Shown: in pieces, positions 54,797 to 64,000 of the stretch
Position numbering within the stretch: position 1 is the stretch's first letter
How the letters are laid out: each line of letters starts with the position of its first letter
Made by a program: the position numbers and the translations under genes
Notes under the pieces: generated by a model
Database searches by the model: none
Told to the model about the DNA's origin: nothing
What the model saw: only the letters and a program-made list of their open reading frames with translations
Assembly: GCF_023898315.1 (NCBI RefSeq)
Contig: NC_064614.1
Coordinates: 1,058,658,432 to 1,058,722,431, forward strand
Direction: 5' to 3'
Length of the DNA stretch: 64,000 bases
Origin: Schistocerca nitens
Lineage: Eukaryota; Arthropoda; Insecta; Orthoptera; Acrididae

Positions 54797-56043
54797 TGAC
54801 TCAAAGAACACATATTGATGACGTTATGAGGGGTAGAATACTAGCGCGCCTCTAGATTGGTCAAACACAGCAGGTCGTAGCACGGGCCTTCCGTGTGCCA
54901 CAAAGTGTGATCTCAGGATTATGGCAACGATTCCAGCAGACAGGAAACGCGTCCAGGTGCTACAGTATGGGACGTCCACAGTGTAAAACACCACAAGAAG
55001 ACCTATATATCACTATCAGTGCCCACAGTCGGCCACGGAGTACTGCAGGTAGCCTTGCTCAGGACTTTACCGCAGCCACTGGAACAGTTGTCGCCAGGCA
55101 CACAATCTACAGACAACTGAAGAGACATGGTTTATTCGCCCGGTGACCTGCAAGGTGCATTCCACTGATCCCTGGTCAGAGGAGAGCCCATAAAGCCTGG
55201 TGTCAAGAACAAAGTACATGGTAATTGGAACAGTGGTCCCAGGGTATGTTCACGGACGAGTTCAGGTATAGTCTGAACAGTGATTCTCGCCGGGTTTTAA
55301 TCTGGTTTGAACCAGGAACCAGATACCAACCCCTTAATGTCCTTGAAAGGGACCTGCTTGGAGGTTCAAATGGTTCAAATGGCTCTGAGCACTATGGGAC
55401 TTAACTTTTAAGGTCATCAGTCCCCTAGAACTTAGAACTACTTAAACCTAACTAACCTAAGGACATCTCACACATCCATGCCCGAGGCAGGATTCGAACT
55501 TACGACCGTAGCGGTCGCGCGGTTCCAGACTGTAGCGCCTAGAATCGCTCGACCACTCCGGCCGGCCACCTGCGTGGAGGTCGTGGTTTGATGATGTGGG
55601 GTGGGATTATGATTGGTGCACCTACACCCCTGCATGTCTTTGACAGAGGAACAGTAACAGTTCAGGTGTATCGGGACGTAATTTTGCACCAGTATGTCTG
55701 CCATTTCAGGGGTGCAGTGGGTCCCACCTTCCCCCTGATGGATGATAACGCACGGCCCCACTGAGCTGCCATCGTGGAGGAGTACCTTGAAACAGAAGAT
55801 ATCAGGCGCATGGAGTGGCCTGCCTGTTCTCCAGACCTAAACCCCATCGAGCACGTCTGGGATGCTCTCGGTCGAAGTATCGCTGCAAGTCTTCAAACCC
55901 CTAGGACACTTCAGGAGCTCCGACAGGCACTGGTGCAAGAATGGGAGGCTATACCCCACCAGCTGCTCGACCACCTGATCCAGAGTATGCCAACCCGCTG
56001 TGCGGCCTGTGTACGTGTGCATGGTGATCATATCCCATACTAA
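54797..56043 (+). pseudogene. Tc1-like transposase, inactivated
   Basis: From the ATG at 54797 the product begins MTQRTHIDDVMRGRILARL and then meets a TAG. The same frame continues with VPQSVISGLWQRFQQTGNAS, SRPRSTAGSLAQDFTAATGT and HTIYRQLKRHG, the paired helix-turn-helix region. A TGA follows at 55144-55146, then a SINE at 55363-55567. The catalytic part resumes with MDDNARPH (about 55739), a stop, and MEWPACSPDLNPIEHVWDAL (about 55810-55870), the intact Glu block. It ends HGDHIPY at 56043. It is better preserved than the other Tc1 copies here but carries at least three stops and the SINE. Confidence 0.9.
55363..55567 (-). repeat. tRNA-derived SINE, type I
   Basis: Minus-oriented, inside the Tc1-like transposase. 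Target duplication ACCTGCTTGGA / ACCTGCGTGGA (one mismatch) at 55352-55362 and 55568-55578. Confidence 0.93.
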
Positions 56044-56067
56044 TGTCGAGTTATGAGCTTGAGTGTA

Positions 56068-56475
56068 GACCGGTCTCGTTGTAGAATCTAGACGAGGACG
56101 GTTCCAACACTCGGCAGGGGGAGTTAGCCACCGGGGCCATGGGTCTCTTCTCGTTCTTCATCATGGCACCATAAACATGGTAGTTGTGTACTTGGTCGGC
56201 TCCCAGAATACATTCACCTTCCACTTCCCCTGTCTAACTTAAGCAGCACAGTACTATATTTTTTTCCGCGCACAGATTAGACCGGTGCAGCATTCTTAGA
56301 GTGCATAGGGCCGACTGCATCAACGTCGATTAAATCTTAACCACACTGAAGTGAGCATTTAACCCTGGACATGCAAAATTCGCTGCATCAAACCAATTTG
56401 CAGTTAGACGAACGAGTTGACGACGGTTAAAGTTGACCGAGGTCGGAGACTCGTTTATCTTGAACTGATCGCGGT
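56068..56475. other. Unassigned
   Basis: No motif recognised between the Tc1-like element and the next SINE. Confidence 0.3.
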
Positions 56476-56487
56476 GAGAATAAAATA

Positions 56488-56677
56488 GCCGACCGGTGTG
56501 GCCGAGCGGTTCTAGATGCTTCAGTCTGGTACCGCGTGACCGCTACGGTCGCAGGTTCGAATCCAGCCTCGGGCATGGATGTGTGTGATGTCCTTAGGTT
56601 AGTTAGGTTTAAGTAGTTCTAAGTTCTAGGGGACTGATGACCTGAGATGTTTAGTCCCATAGTGCTCAGAACCATTT
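56488..56677 (+). repeat. tRNA-derived SINE, type I
   Basis: Plus-oriented: head GCCGACCGGTGTGGCCGAGC, tail ending AGAACCATTT. Perfect 12-bp target duplication GAGAATAAAATA at 56476-56487 and 56678-56689. Confidence 0.95.
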
Positions 56678-56706
56678 GAGAATAAAATAAACACGTAAGT
56701 GTTAAA

Positions 56707-57180
56707 ATGGCGGCACGCTTTGATGTTTTAGATGACACAGAAGATGAAAAATGTTGTATCTTGACCATGTAAATTGTCGCCGCGACCGTAGAGGTGTAAT
56801 TGTGGAAAGGGGAAATAGTTTCGAATATTACGGGAACAGGACATTTGAAGAGAGATTTCGCCGTTCAAAAGAAACAGTGTGTGGATATGAGGTCAAATCA
56901 GCCAGAGGTTGGAATTTCCGACTTATGAATAACCACGTATCGTCCATGAACAGACGTGTATCGACATAAGGACATATGCAACTGCTGAATTAGTTACTGG
57001 TGTCAGTGCTAACATACATAGTACAACAGCACGAAGAACTGTCAGTGATGTATCGGGGATCATACCATCAGCGTCTCCACAATACAAAGATTTTCCTTCT
57101 TTAGCAGAATTACACTCCATCATGGATGGTTTCAGCGTACTGGATGGATTTCCTGAGTCGTTCGTACACTGCATTTCAAT
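56707..57180 (+). pseudogene. PIF/Harbinger (HARBI1-like) nuclease relic
   Basis: Mixed-frame reading gives MAARFDVLDDTEDE, RGNSFEYYGNRTFEERFRRS-KETV, then VSSMNRRVST and, after a frameshift, ATAELVTGVSANIHSTTARR, TVSDVSGIIPSASPQYKDFP and SIMDGFSVLDGFPESFVHC. This order follows the N-terminal half of Harbinger nucleases (FRxRFRLSKETV; NxxSPMxQLLxALRFYATGSF; VSxxTxSRIVxxVS; FxxIxGFPxVIGxIDGTH). The catalytic C-terminal half is not recognisable. Terminal repeats were not found. It starts 30 bp after a SINE. Confidence 0.75.
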
Positions 57181-58417
57181 GCTATCGAAAGCGTGTCGTA
57201 GGTAAATATCGAATGTTGACTTTTTCAGATAAGGTCCTTACACAGTGTATACCGATACGGAGAGGGGGCTGTTCTGTTGAAGCCGTAGGTTTATTGATCG
57301 CTTTTACAGCTGCAAAGGTGAAGGTAGCAGATTCGCGTCCATTTCCTTCCAATTATTTATTTTCACCTTCTGTTTTCTAATAGATTATGTATCTTTCTTC
57401 TTAATGTAATAGAAGCATTACCTGCAGTAGTCGATATTGTTTATTATAAATAATGTATCTGCTGCAATTATTGATGCAAAGACCAACGTATGGAATATTA
57501 TCCTAGTGGCCAGAAATCTTAACGTGACTGTCAGTCTGTGTCAGAAACAAAACACAAATTACACACTGGAACTTTTTGTTATTATGAAACTTCGTGTAAA
57601 ATATACACACCTGTCTCTTGGTTTTATGGACAGATTCATGTTTGTATCTTGTCGGCGTATATATTTTTCAGTGATGAAGAGCAACTACGAAAAAAATCTT
57701 CTCTTCCAATCAAATGAAATTACGAAACGAACCTCTTTTCATAAAATTTACATGATGGAGACTTTACTTCAGAGAGATAGTAGCTAATGCAACCTCGGGA
57801 ATGTTGATATTATGCATGTGCAAAATGACATTAGACACTGCATTTTAACTGCATTCATTTAAAACCAAAAATGGGATGAAGATATAATTGAGTGACCGAA
57901 TAACATCTTCTGGCATGAATGTCAGATCGTTGTACAGCATTATTGGCTGCTCCAGCCATCGATGAATCCAAAATCTTAACGCTACGCTTGTCCGTTTTTT
58001 CTTTCTTTTGCGTTCTAAAATTTTAGCATTACAGCTGGCCAGCTCTAAAAGATGCCAGTTTCAAATTTTGAGAAATTAGGATTCCTTTTCCTGCTCTCCA
58101 TAGCGCAGTAACAATAATCTCGTTACGACAACAAACTGAATAGCGCATGTATGTTCCACAGAGAGTGACTGAATGTGTAATGGACTCTTCCCTTTGAAAC
58201 ACACGAACTTAACTGTGGTCAAATTCACGGTTAGCTGAACGTGACTTGCTAATCGGTATTTAGGGCCGATGCAGCGGAAAGACAACTTAATTGTGGTGAA
58301 GCTTTAACCGTGATCATGAGACCTTCGGTCATCTTGCTTTTTAATCGACGATGGTGCACTTAGCCATATAGTTGTCACGGCAAAGACCCAAAGGCATCAC
58401 TAGGAAATAAAACTTGT
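57181..58417. other. Unassigned
   Basis: Could contain the eroded 3' half of the Harbinger element, but no motif is visible. Open frame 57437-57787 (116 codons) matches nothing recognised. Confidence 0.35.
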
Positions 58418-58591
58418 TAGCCGCGCGGTCTTAGGCGCCTTCTGACGGTCCGTACGGCTCCCTCCGTCGGAGGTTCGAGTCCTCCCTCGGGCATGGGTGC
58501 GTGTGTTGTCCATAGCGTAAATTAGTTTAAGTAGTGTGTAGGCTTAGAGACCGATGACCTCCGCTGTATGGTCCCATAAGACCTTACCACC
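58418..58591 (+). repeat. tRNA-derived SINE, type II
   Basis: Plus-oriented and slightly shortened in the head: GCCGCGCGGTCTTAGGCG, B-box-like GGTTCGAGTCC, tail ending ACCACC. Flanks AAAACTTGTT / AAAACATGTC suggest a target duplication. Confidence 0.85.
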
Positions 58592-58647
58592 AAAACATGT
58601 CATTTCCTGCGCTAGAGCTACTTAGTCAAACTCACTTTCAATTTCAG

Positions 58648-58684
58648 AACCATGTCTCCCAAGAAGACTCCAATTTCGAATTCA
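58648..58684 (+). other. Possible 37-nt micro-exon
   Basis: Acceptor CACTTTCAATTTCAG precedes and donor-like GTAAGC follows. If joined to the 81-nt unit at 53991 it continues phase 0 as NHVSQEDSNFEF plus one base. All three frames are open, so coding potential is untestable at this length. An ATG in CCATGT context lies inside. Confidence 0.2.
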
Positions 58685-59114
58685 GTAAGCATTTAAATGA
58701 CAGACGTCGCTGACAGATTTTTCTATGAATCGTCCAAAGTATTCTATTCGGTAATTTGAAACACTGCATTGACATGTAATGAGTCCTTCGTTTTAGTTTT
58801 GCCTGCTTAGTAAAAGCCAGTCAAAGACTTTAAGATAATTGCGGAACGTTCACAAGGAATCAGAATATACACTATACGTGGAAATAATTCTTGCTGTGCC
58901 ACAGGGGTTACTATTATGCCAACTTTTGTTACAGAAAATAATTCTACATAATTTATTCAAGACATGAATTACCTACATTTATGACCCTGGAAATGCAATG
59001 AAACCTACAGGATGTAATACAATACCGGAAACACAAACGTGTTGAAAATTTTTGATTTATTCTTTGCAGATGGGCAGTCGCTAAATTTGAATAAAACAGT
59101 AACTTGATTCATTC
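58685..59114. other. Unassigned
   Basis: No motif seen between the possible micro-exon and the hAT target duplication. Confidence 0.3.
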
Positions 59115-59280
59115 CTCTAAATCAGGGCCGGCCAAACGCTGCACAGTGTGCAGACGTGCGGAAGTGCTGCACATGTGCGCACGTGTGCGACAGCGAGCAA
59201 CAGCGACATCTGTTATTACAGGTAGACATGTGTCCTAAATGAACGGCGGCGGCTCCACTTCCCTGTTTATGTGGTACAAG

Positions 59281-59439
59281 CAAGAGCTTGTTTGTGAAAG
59301 ATTTTTCTCGGTGATGAAAATGAATAAATCAAGGTTTCGATGAAGCATAAGTGATGAAAATCTTCGCAACTGCTTGCGTTTGTCAATGAGCCATGCTTTT
59401 GCGCACGATTTTAACTATGTCATTTCCCATGACCAGTGA
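59281..59439 (+). pseudogene. hAT transposase C-terminal (dimerisation) remnant
   Basis: Reads ERFFSVMKMNKSRF, a TGA, then SISDENLRNCLRLSMSHAFA and a short tail to the TGA at 59437-59439. This matches the C-terminal block of hAT transposases and their domesticated relatives (CEQLFSxMKxxKSxxRxxLTDEHLxxCLRIA), which mediates dimerisation. The zinc finger and catalytic domain are deleted. Confidence 0.8.
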
Positions 59440-59869
59440 TAAACGTGTTCGGATTTATTCCTTTCATAATTAAAAATTACTGTTAACTAATTGTGCATTA
59501 TTGCCTCATTCTGCTCCATGTTACATTATTATAAGGAAAATTGGTCATTAAACCGATTGTTCCAATGTATACTTACATTTAGGGCTTTTTATTAATGTGT
59601 GAAGGGCTACGCTCAACTGAAGTCGATAAAACATAACATTCATCTAATTGTCGGTTATTATGCACATTTCAGACGGAACTGATGAAAGATATAGCAATAA
59701 TGGTACTGAAATAACAGGTCATCATCGAGAGGTCTGCGGTTATCATTCTGTTCAAAGATCAGTGAGACAGAAATTATGTGGGTGTAACTCAGGGCACCGA
59801 GAATTAGTTATAGGAGACCTTGCATTAGTTTAATGTTATTTGAAATCATGAATAAGGTTCGCTGGAAGT

Positions 59870-60050
59870 CGCTAATTTTTTTTTTCTTTATTGTAATTTT
59901 AACACCCCATACAAAGGTGGGCTGGCAGCGGAACAGTGTACTCCGCTCTTCAGCCATAGGCAGTACAATAAAAAAGAAAGGGAGACAGACAAGTAACAGA
60001 ATGGCGGTTTAAAAAACAGGAGATACAATAGTTAAAAAAAAAAAAAAATG
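59870..60050. repeat. Possible nested insertion with A- and T-runs
   Basis: Starts with a run of T after GTCGCTAA and ends near 60048 with a run of about 15 A. The sequence between (CCCCATACAAAGGTGGGCTG) is unlike the hAT ends. The origin is unknown. Confidence 0.35.
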
Positions 60051-60502
60051 AAGCCGTTCACACTCGACGAAACAACAAGAAAAAACGGCGGCACTGGGCA
60101 CAAACACTAACGAAGTCATTGCTCTCTTTCTTAAATACTAGCTCAGAAACATTACACGTATTTACGTGCCGTCAGTCAAGCTGCCTTAATAAAAACCCAC
60201 GGTTGTTAACTGTAATGCTTGTCTTACTGGGTCAAACTGTTAACATAAAAGTAGACGTCTCAATGAGCAGTGACAGCAATGTTTAATACGCGGAATACCT
60301 TCCCATGGTTGGCTTGCAAGCTGTGGAAAGAGCACTAGAATTCGCTGGTACAATCCCAGCAAGTGGATAAAGCGACATCTGTGCGCAGAAACATGCACTA
60401 CATGAACGCTGACGGCTGCGGCGTGCACGCTGTGACCCGGAAGTTGCACATGTGCAGGAGCACCGCACGCGTGCAGAATTTCTGGTCGGCCCTGCTCTAA
60501 AT

Positions 60503-61604
60503 CATGATATATAATTTTAAAGTCTGCGATAACTCCTTTCTATGGACGAAAATGCTCATTATGGGTAATAAAGTGTCATTGCCTCACACTACACTTAATC
60601 CCTTATGAAGTATCTTGTCAACAGTCAATCACAGTTTAAAAACTAGAGTAATTTTAGTAAACGTAATATGATATGGGAGGTTTGTCTACACTACTGCTGC
60701 ACAGCATTAACATGGTTCAGAAAGGGGTGAATTGGCGCAACCATAATAATCTACCATTGTACATTCAGTGTTCATGAGTTGTGTAATAATCAAAATACTT
60801 TTAGAAATAAAGTAATCTCACATTTGTTCAACAAGTCCTTGTACAGTACTGATGAATTTACTTTTAAAATTAATATTTGACAACGACTAAATAAATACGC
60901 TTAAGTGGTACTGTGTAATTACCCAGGATGTAGGAATGAAATCTCTTGAGAAATTTGTATGATCTGTTGATTTTGCAACGTTCCGATTTATTCCACACTG
61001 TGCATCTTATCTGAGGAACGAGCAACAAACAAACTACTCAAAACCGGCTCGTCTTCCGTTAGACTTGGGCGTCTAAACACGTGCTTTCACGACTGCATTT
61101 TACATAGGCAGCATATGTCCGAGGCTTCTAGCCTGGGGCACGGATTTGGGTACATCCACTGCAGAAGCGAGAGCGCCACATTTTCATGTATTTATCTGCC
61201 CAGTACACAAGGTCGTATCGTCCATGAAGTGCTTTCCTTTCTCCAATCGTTGGCGGAACGCTTATTCGCAGCACGGCCTCTGACCTGTCCTACATAAACA
61301 ATCTGATAACCTAAAATACACTGGCCTCCTCACCGTGAGATATCATTGTATTGTCAAGCGATATGAGTCAGGTTTTATCATGGTAGGAAAATTCAGCCAA
61401 GCTCGGTTAATAAGTCACGATTACTTTCTGCTGTCACATAATGAGGTTTCGACTTTGCCCTTACGAGATAACGCCCACGTTTCACTGCAGTTCATGTGCT
61501 TATGATTTGGCCGTTGAAAGTCGTTGCTGAATATCGGCTGTTTGACTACTTTACGAATTATTTTCTGTTCTTTTAACCATTCAAATAATCGCAAGTAAGT
61601 TTAC
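60503..61604. other. Unassigned
   Basis: No motif recognised. A small open frame at 61115-61297 has no signature. Confidence 0.3.
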
Positions 61605-62341
61605 TAACATCTATATCTACATTTATATTTCACAAGTCACCTTATGGTGTGTGGCAACGGGTACCAATTATGTATCATTACATTTCCCCTTTCCTGGTCC
61701 AGCCCTGAATGCTGCGCGGGAAATTGGTAAGCCTGTTGGGAAGTCTCCGTATGAGCTCCAATCTCGTTGTGGTCTTTTCGTGAGGTGTGTGTAGGAGATG
61801 GCAATATGCTAGTTGACTCTCCTAGGAACGTACGTCCCCGTAATTTTATCCGTAAGTCACGCTACAATGCACAGCGCCATCTTTGTAGCGTCTGCCAGTG
61901 GAGTTGGATGAAGAGCATCTCTGCGACGCTTTCGCACTCACTAAACGAACCCGTGATGAAATGTGCTGGTCTTCTTTGAATCTTCTGCAATTCCTCATTT
62001 CTTCTAAAGTTTCAGACTGAGAAGCAGAGGATATTGTAAGCTACTTCCTTCGGGTGAACTACAATACCTGAGGATTCTCTCGATGAATTCAGCATGACTT
62101 CTGCCTTTCCTATGATTAGTTTTACGTGGTCACTACACGTTAAATCGCTCTGTACACATACCACCAGATATTTAACGGTTGTGAATGTTTCCAGTTAAGA
62201 AACCGTATAACGAATCTCTCTCCGCCTACTTACGACATAATTGTTGGTATTGAGGATCAACTGTCAATGCCGGCGCCAGTCGTCAATCCTCTACAGATCT
62301 TCTTGCGTTTCACTACAATTTTCTTGGGTTGTGACATTCTA
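61605..62341 (-). repeat. LINE-like interspersed repeat, TCTACATCTACAT-end family
   Basis: Opens ATCTATATCTACATTTATAT, followed by a block ending CAACGGGTACC, in the same arrangement as 6715-7450. Minus-strand reading of about 61780-61690 gives RDWSSYGDFPTGLPISRAAF, a natural-looking C-terminal peptide, which suggests the coding strand is minus. It ends where the next transposon begins. Confidence 0.5.
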
Positions 62342-62499
62342 TACAGGGTGATTTTTTCAACCGTGTACAAACTCTAGAGATTGATCGATGAGAGGATAAG
62401 GAACAAAAACGGTATAATGAGCTTATGTCCGGAAAAGCATGACTTACATGCTAGAGACCATTTATTCAGTCATACCGGTACTTTATTACAGAGGCTGCG

Positions 62500-63660
62500 G
62501 TCTAATTCGCGCTGTACCATGCAGCCACAGTTACATACAGTATGTGTTGAAAATAATTTTCATGTGCCTCAACGCATGTGTGTACGCGCTGTACCATGTT
62601 CTGTCTCGTACGTTCAAATCGGCCAGACCGAATCCGAACAGTGTCAAAAGCAACATGAATACGCTGCTCCTGTGTCTCCACATCTGGAATGGGCTCTGCA
62701 TACACGATACTTTTGAGAGGGCCCCATATCCCGAAATCGCACGGGTTGATATTCGGTGAAAGAGGAGGCTATGCAACTGGATGCGCTTGTCCGATCCATG
62801 GTTGGGATGCGTCCGGAAGTTAAGGGCAAAGTGGGCTGGAGGACCATCATATAGCAGCCACATAACCCCTCGAATCATCAATGGCACTTTTTACAACAGG
62901 GAGGGCAAAGTCACCCGCAAGCTACGCCGATAGTTTCGGCCTGTTACATGACGTGAAAGGAAGACCGGTTCCAAATTAGGGTCGTCAGTTATCCCGGCCC
63001 ACGCATTCCGGCTGCACTGATGCTGATGAGTCACTGTCACCATAACCTGGGGGTTCTGCACACTATCCCACAGATGACTGTTATAGAAGATCAAGATACA
63101 ACTCCGCGTAAAGATGATCTCATCCGTGAATAGGATGGATGACACAAATCCCGGAATCGTGGTCGTCTGGTGAAGAAACTAGTGACAAAACTGCTCTCGA
63201 TTTGGAATGTTTGTTGCTAGCAAGCCCTGCACACGCTGTAAGTGATAAGGAATAGTAACAAGTATCATGGAGAATGTTCTACACAATCGTCTTGCTTACC
63301 CTGCGTTGGGGGGGGGGGGGGGGGGGGAGGCAACTGCCTGGTACTGTCACGGCTGTCGCCTTCCACAGTGTTAATCACATTTTCGACCAAATTTGGTGTC
63401 CGAACATTTCGAGTACGTCCTTCATGATTTTCTGCTTCTGAAACGACCCTTCCGGATAAACGGCGAAACATTGATGCAAACACTGAATGCTGTGGTTGTT
63501 GTCGGCGAGGATAGGTCTCCTGATACAACCTTGATTTCCGCCGCCCGTTGCCCTTTGCCTTTCCGTAAGAAAACAAAATGTCAGCAAGTTCCCGGTTCGA
63601 ATACGGAACCATTGTGTACAACGCTGTATCACGCCCACTAAAAGGTGAGTCAGCAAGAGA
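62500..63660 (-). pseudogene. DDE transposase of mariner/IS630 type, inactivated
   Basis: Read downwards from about 63640: NRELADILFSYGKAKGNGRR, YPRRQQPQHSVFASMFRRLS and RTPNLVENVINTVEGD form the N-terminal DNA-binding part. After a G20 run and frameshifts come SSILFTDEIIFTRSCILIFY (first Asp block, about 63143-63085), NPQVMVTVTHQHQCSRNAWAG-like and GRNYRRSLRVTLPSLL. Next is LLYDGPPAHFALN (second Asp block, about 62855-62817). The Glu region is degraded. The tail reads AEPIPDVETQEQRIHVAFDT and CVEAHENYFQHIL near 62550-62530. Several frame changes make it inactive. Confidence 0.85.
63308..63327. repeat. G20 homopolymer
   Basis: Twenty consecutive G inside the transposase relic; on the minus strand it would encode a proline run, plainly secondary. 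Confidence 0.97.
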
Positions 63661-63916
63661 GGTGAATCGGACACAACAGTACCAAGTTCTATGGCTGGAG
63701 AGGGCACTAGGGCATGGCGTATGAGGAACAGTATGACCATCTAGGAGGAAACAGTGCATTCTGTAACTGTGGCTGCATGGTACAGCGCGTATTAGACCGC
63801 TGTCTCTGTACCAAAGTATGATTGAATAAATGGTCTCTAGCACGGAAACCATGCATTTCCAGACATAAGCTCATTAGACCTTTTTCACTCCTAGAGTTTG
63901 TACACGCTGTATACAA

Positions 63917-64000
63917 CACCATCACCCACAAAAAGCCTCATGGAGCTTCTAACATTATTCATTCGGTCACTTTGAAACTTATTTATTTAAATGAGTGTGG
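63917..64000. other. Unassigned window end
   Basis: Sequence after the mariner-type terminus; too short to judge. Confidence 0.3.

Larger units (their letters stand above)
54555..56065 (+). mobile_element. Tc1-like element with SINE insertion
   Basis: Flanked by TA (54553-54554; 56066-56067). Terminal inverted repeats are CACTCATGCTCATAAATTAA at the left and CACTCAAGCTCATAACTCGA on the opposite strand at the right. Without the SINE it is about 1.3 kb, a typical full length. Confidence 0.9.
59123..60494 (+). mobile_element. hAT element remnant
   Basis: Bounded by a perfect 8-bp target duplication CTCTAAAT (59115-59122; 60495-60502), the hallmark of hAT insertion. Terminal inverted repeats are CAGGGCCGGCCAAACGCTGC at the left and CAGGGCCGACCAGAAATTCT on the opposite strand at the right, with further CACATGTGC sharing inside. 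Only the transposase C-terminus survives, near the left end. A poly-A/T-flanked block at about 59870-60050 looks like a later insertion. Confidence 0.9.
62344..63916 (-). mobile_element. mariner/IS630-type element with TIRs of about 190 bp
   Basis: TA at 62342-62343. The first 190 bp or so (CAGGGTGATTTTTTCAACCG, GTGTACAAACTCTAG, GTCTAATTCGCGCTGTACCA) recur inverted at about 63730-63916. Such long terminal repeats are unusual for a short mariner-type element. The enclosed transposase is on the minus strand. Confidence 0.8.

Noticed and set aside
1..64000. CRISPR array, bacterial operons or ribosome binding sites
   Set aside because: No regularly spaced direct repeats with unique spacers; gene structure and repeats are those of an animal genome.

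Overview
This window looks like intergenic or intronic DNA from a large, transposon-rich insect genome. Thirteen copies or mirror pairs of two tRNA-derived SINE types, many Tc1/mariner relics, decayed LINEs and a young Ty3/gypsy retrotransposon point to an orthopteran. The SINE consensus resembles that of Schistocerca locusts; that assignment is inferred from memory of the repeat and was not searched. No complete host gene was recognised. The best trace of one is an 81-nt exon-like unit at 53991-54071 with strong splice sites and a single open frame, possibly followed by a 37-nt unit at 58648-58684.

Layout. 1-14.35 kb: decayed DNA transposons (Tc1-like relic 381-1256; internally deleted mariner 1299-1846; mariner/IS630-type element 9895-11202; Tc1-like element 12966-14347 split by a SINE), LINE fragments, a pyrimidine-rich tract and a diverged tandem repeat. 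14.36-38.89 kb: one huge inverted repeat with arms of 10.4 and 13.1 kb around a 1.04-kb spacer. It is bounded on both sides by a Tc1-like terminus (CAGTCGTGGACAAAACGAGC) directly next to TA. The arms carry nested SINEs, a LINE endonuclease fragment, a dead Tc1 transposase and a family of smaller foldback elements with inward-facing tRNA-like units. 38.9-39.9 kb: LINE 3' fragment.

39.93-52.29 kb: a nearly intact gypsy-type LTR retrotransposon. Its LTRs are about 0.82 kb and almost identical. A 980-codon gag is followed in the same frame by pol, separated only by a UGA codon in the context UGA-CUA-G. Protease, reverse transcriptase, RNase H, integrase and a GPY/F-like module are visible. A 3.8-kb repeat-rich tail without a recognisable envelope gene precedes the 3' LTR, which is followed by inverted LTR pieces. 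52.3-64 kb: the candidate host exons, a Tc1-like element (54555-56065), a Harbinger nuclease relic, a hAT remnant with a perfect 8-bp target duplication (59123-60494) and a mariner-type element with TIRs of about 190 bp (62344 to about 63916).

The features do not form a pathway; they record layered insertions. The most unusual items are the 24.5-kb foldback unit with Tc1-type ends, the foldback family with convergent tRNA-like promoters, and the UGA-CUAG gag/pol junction.
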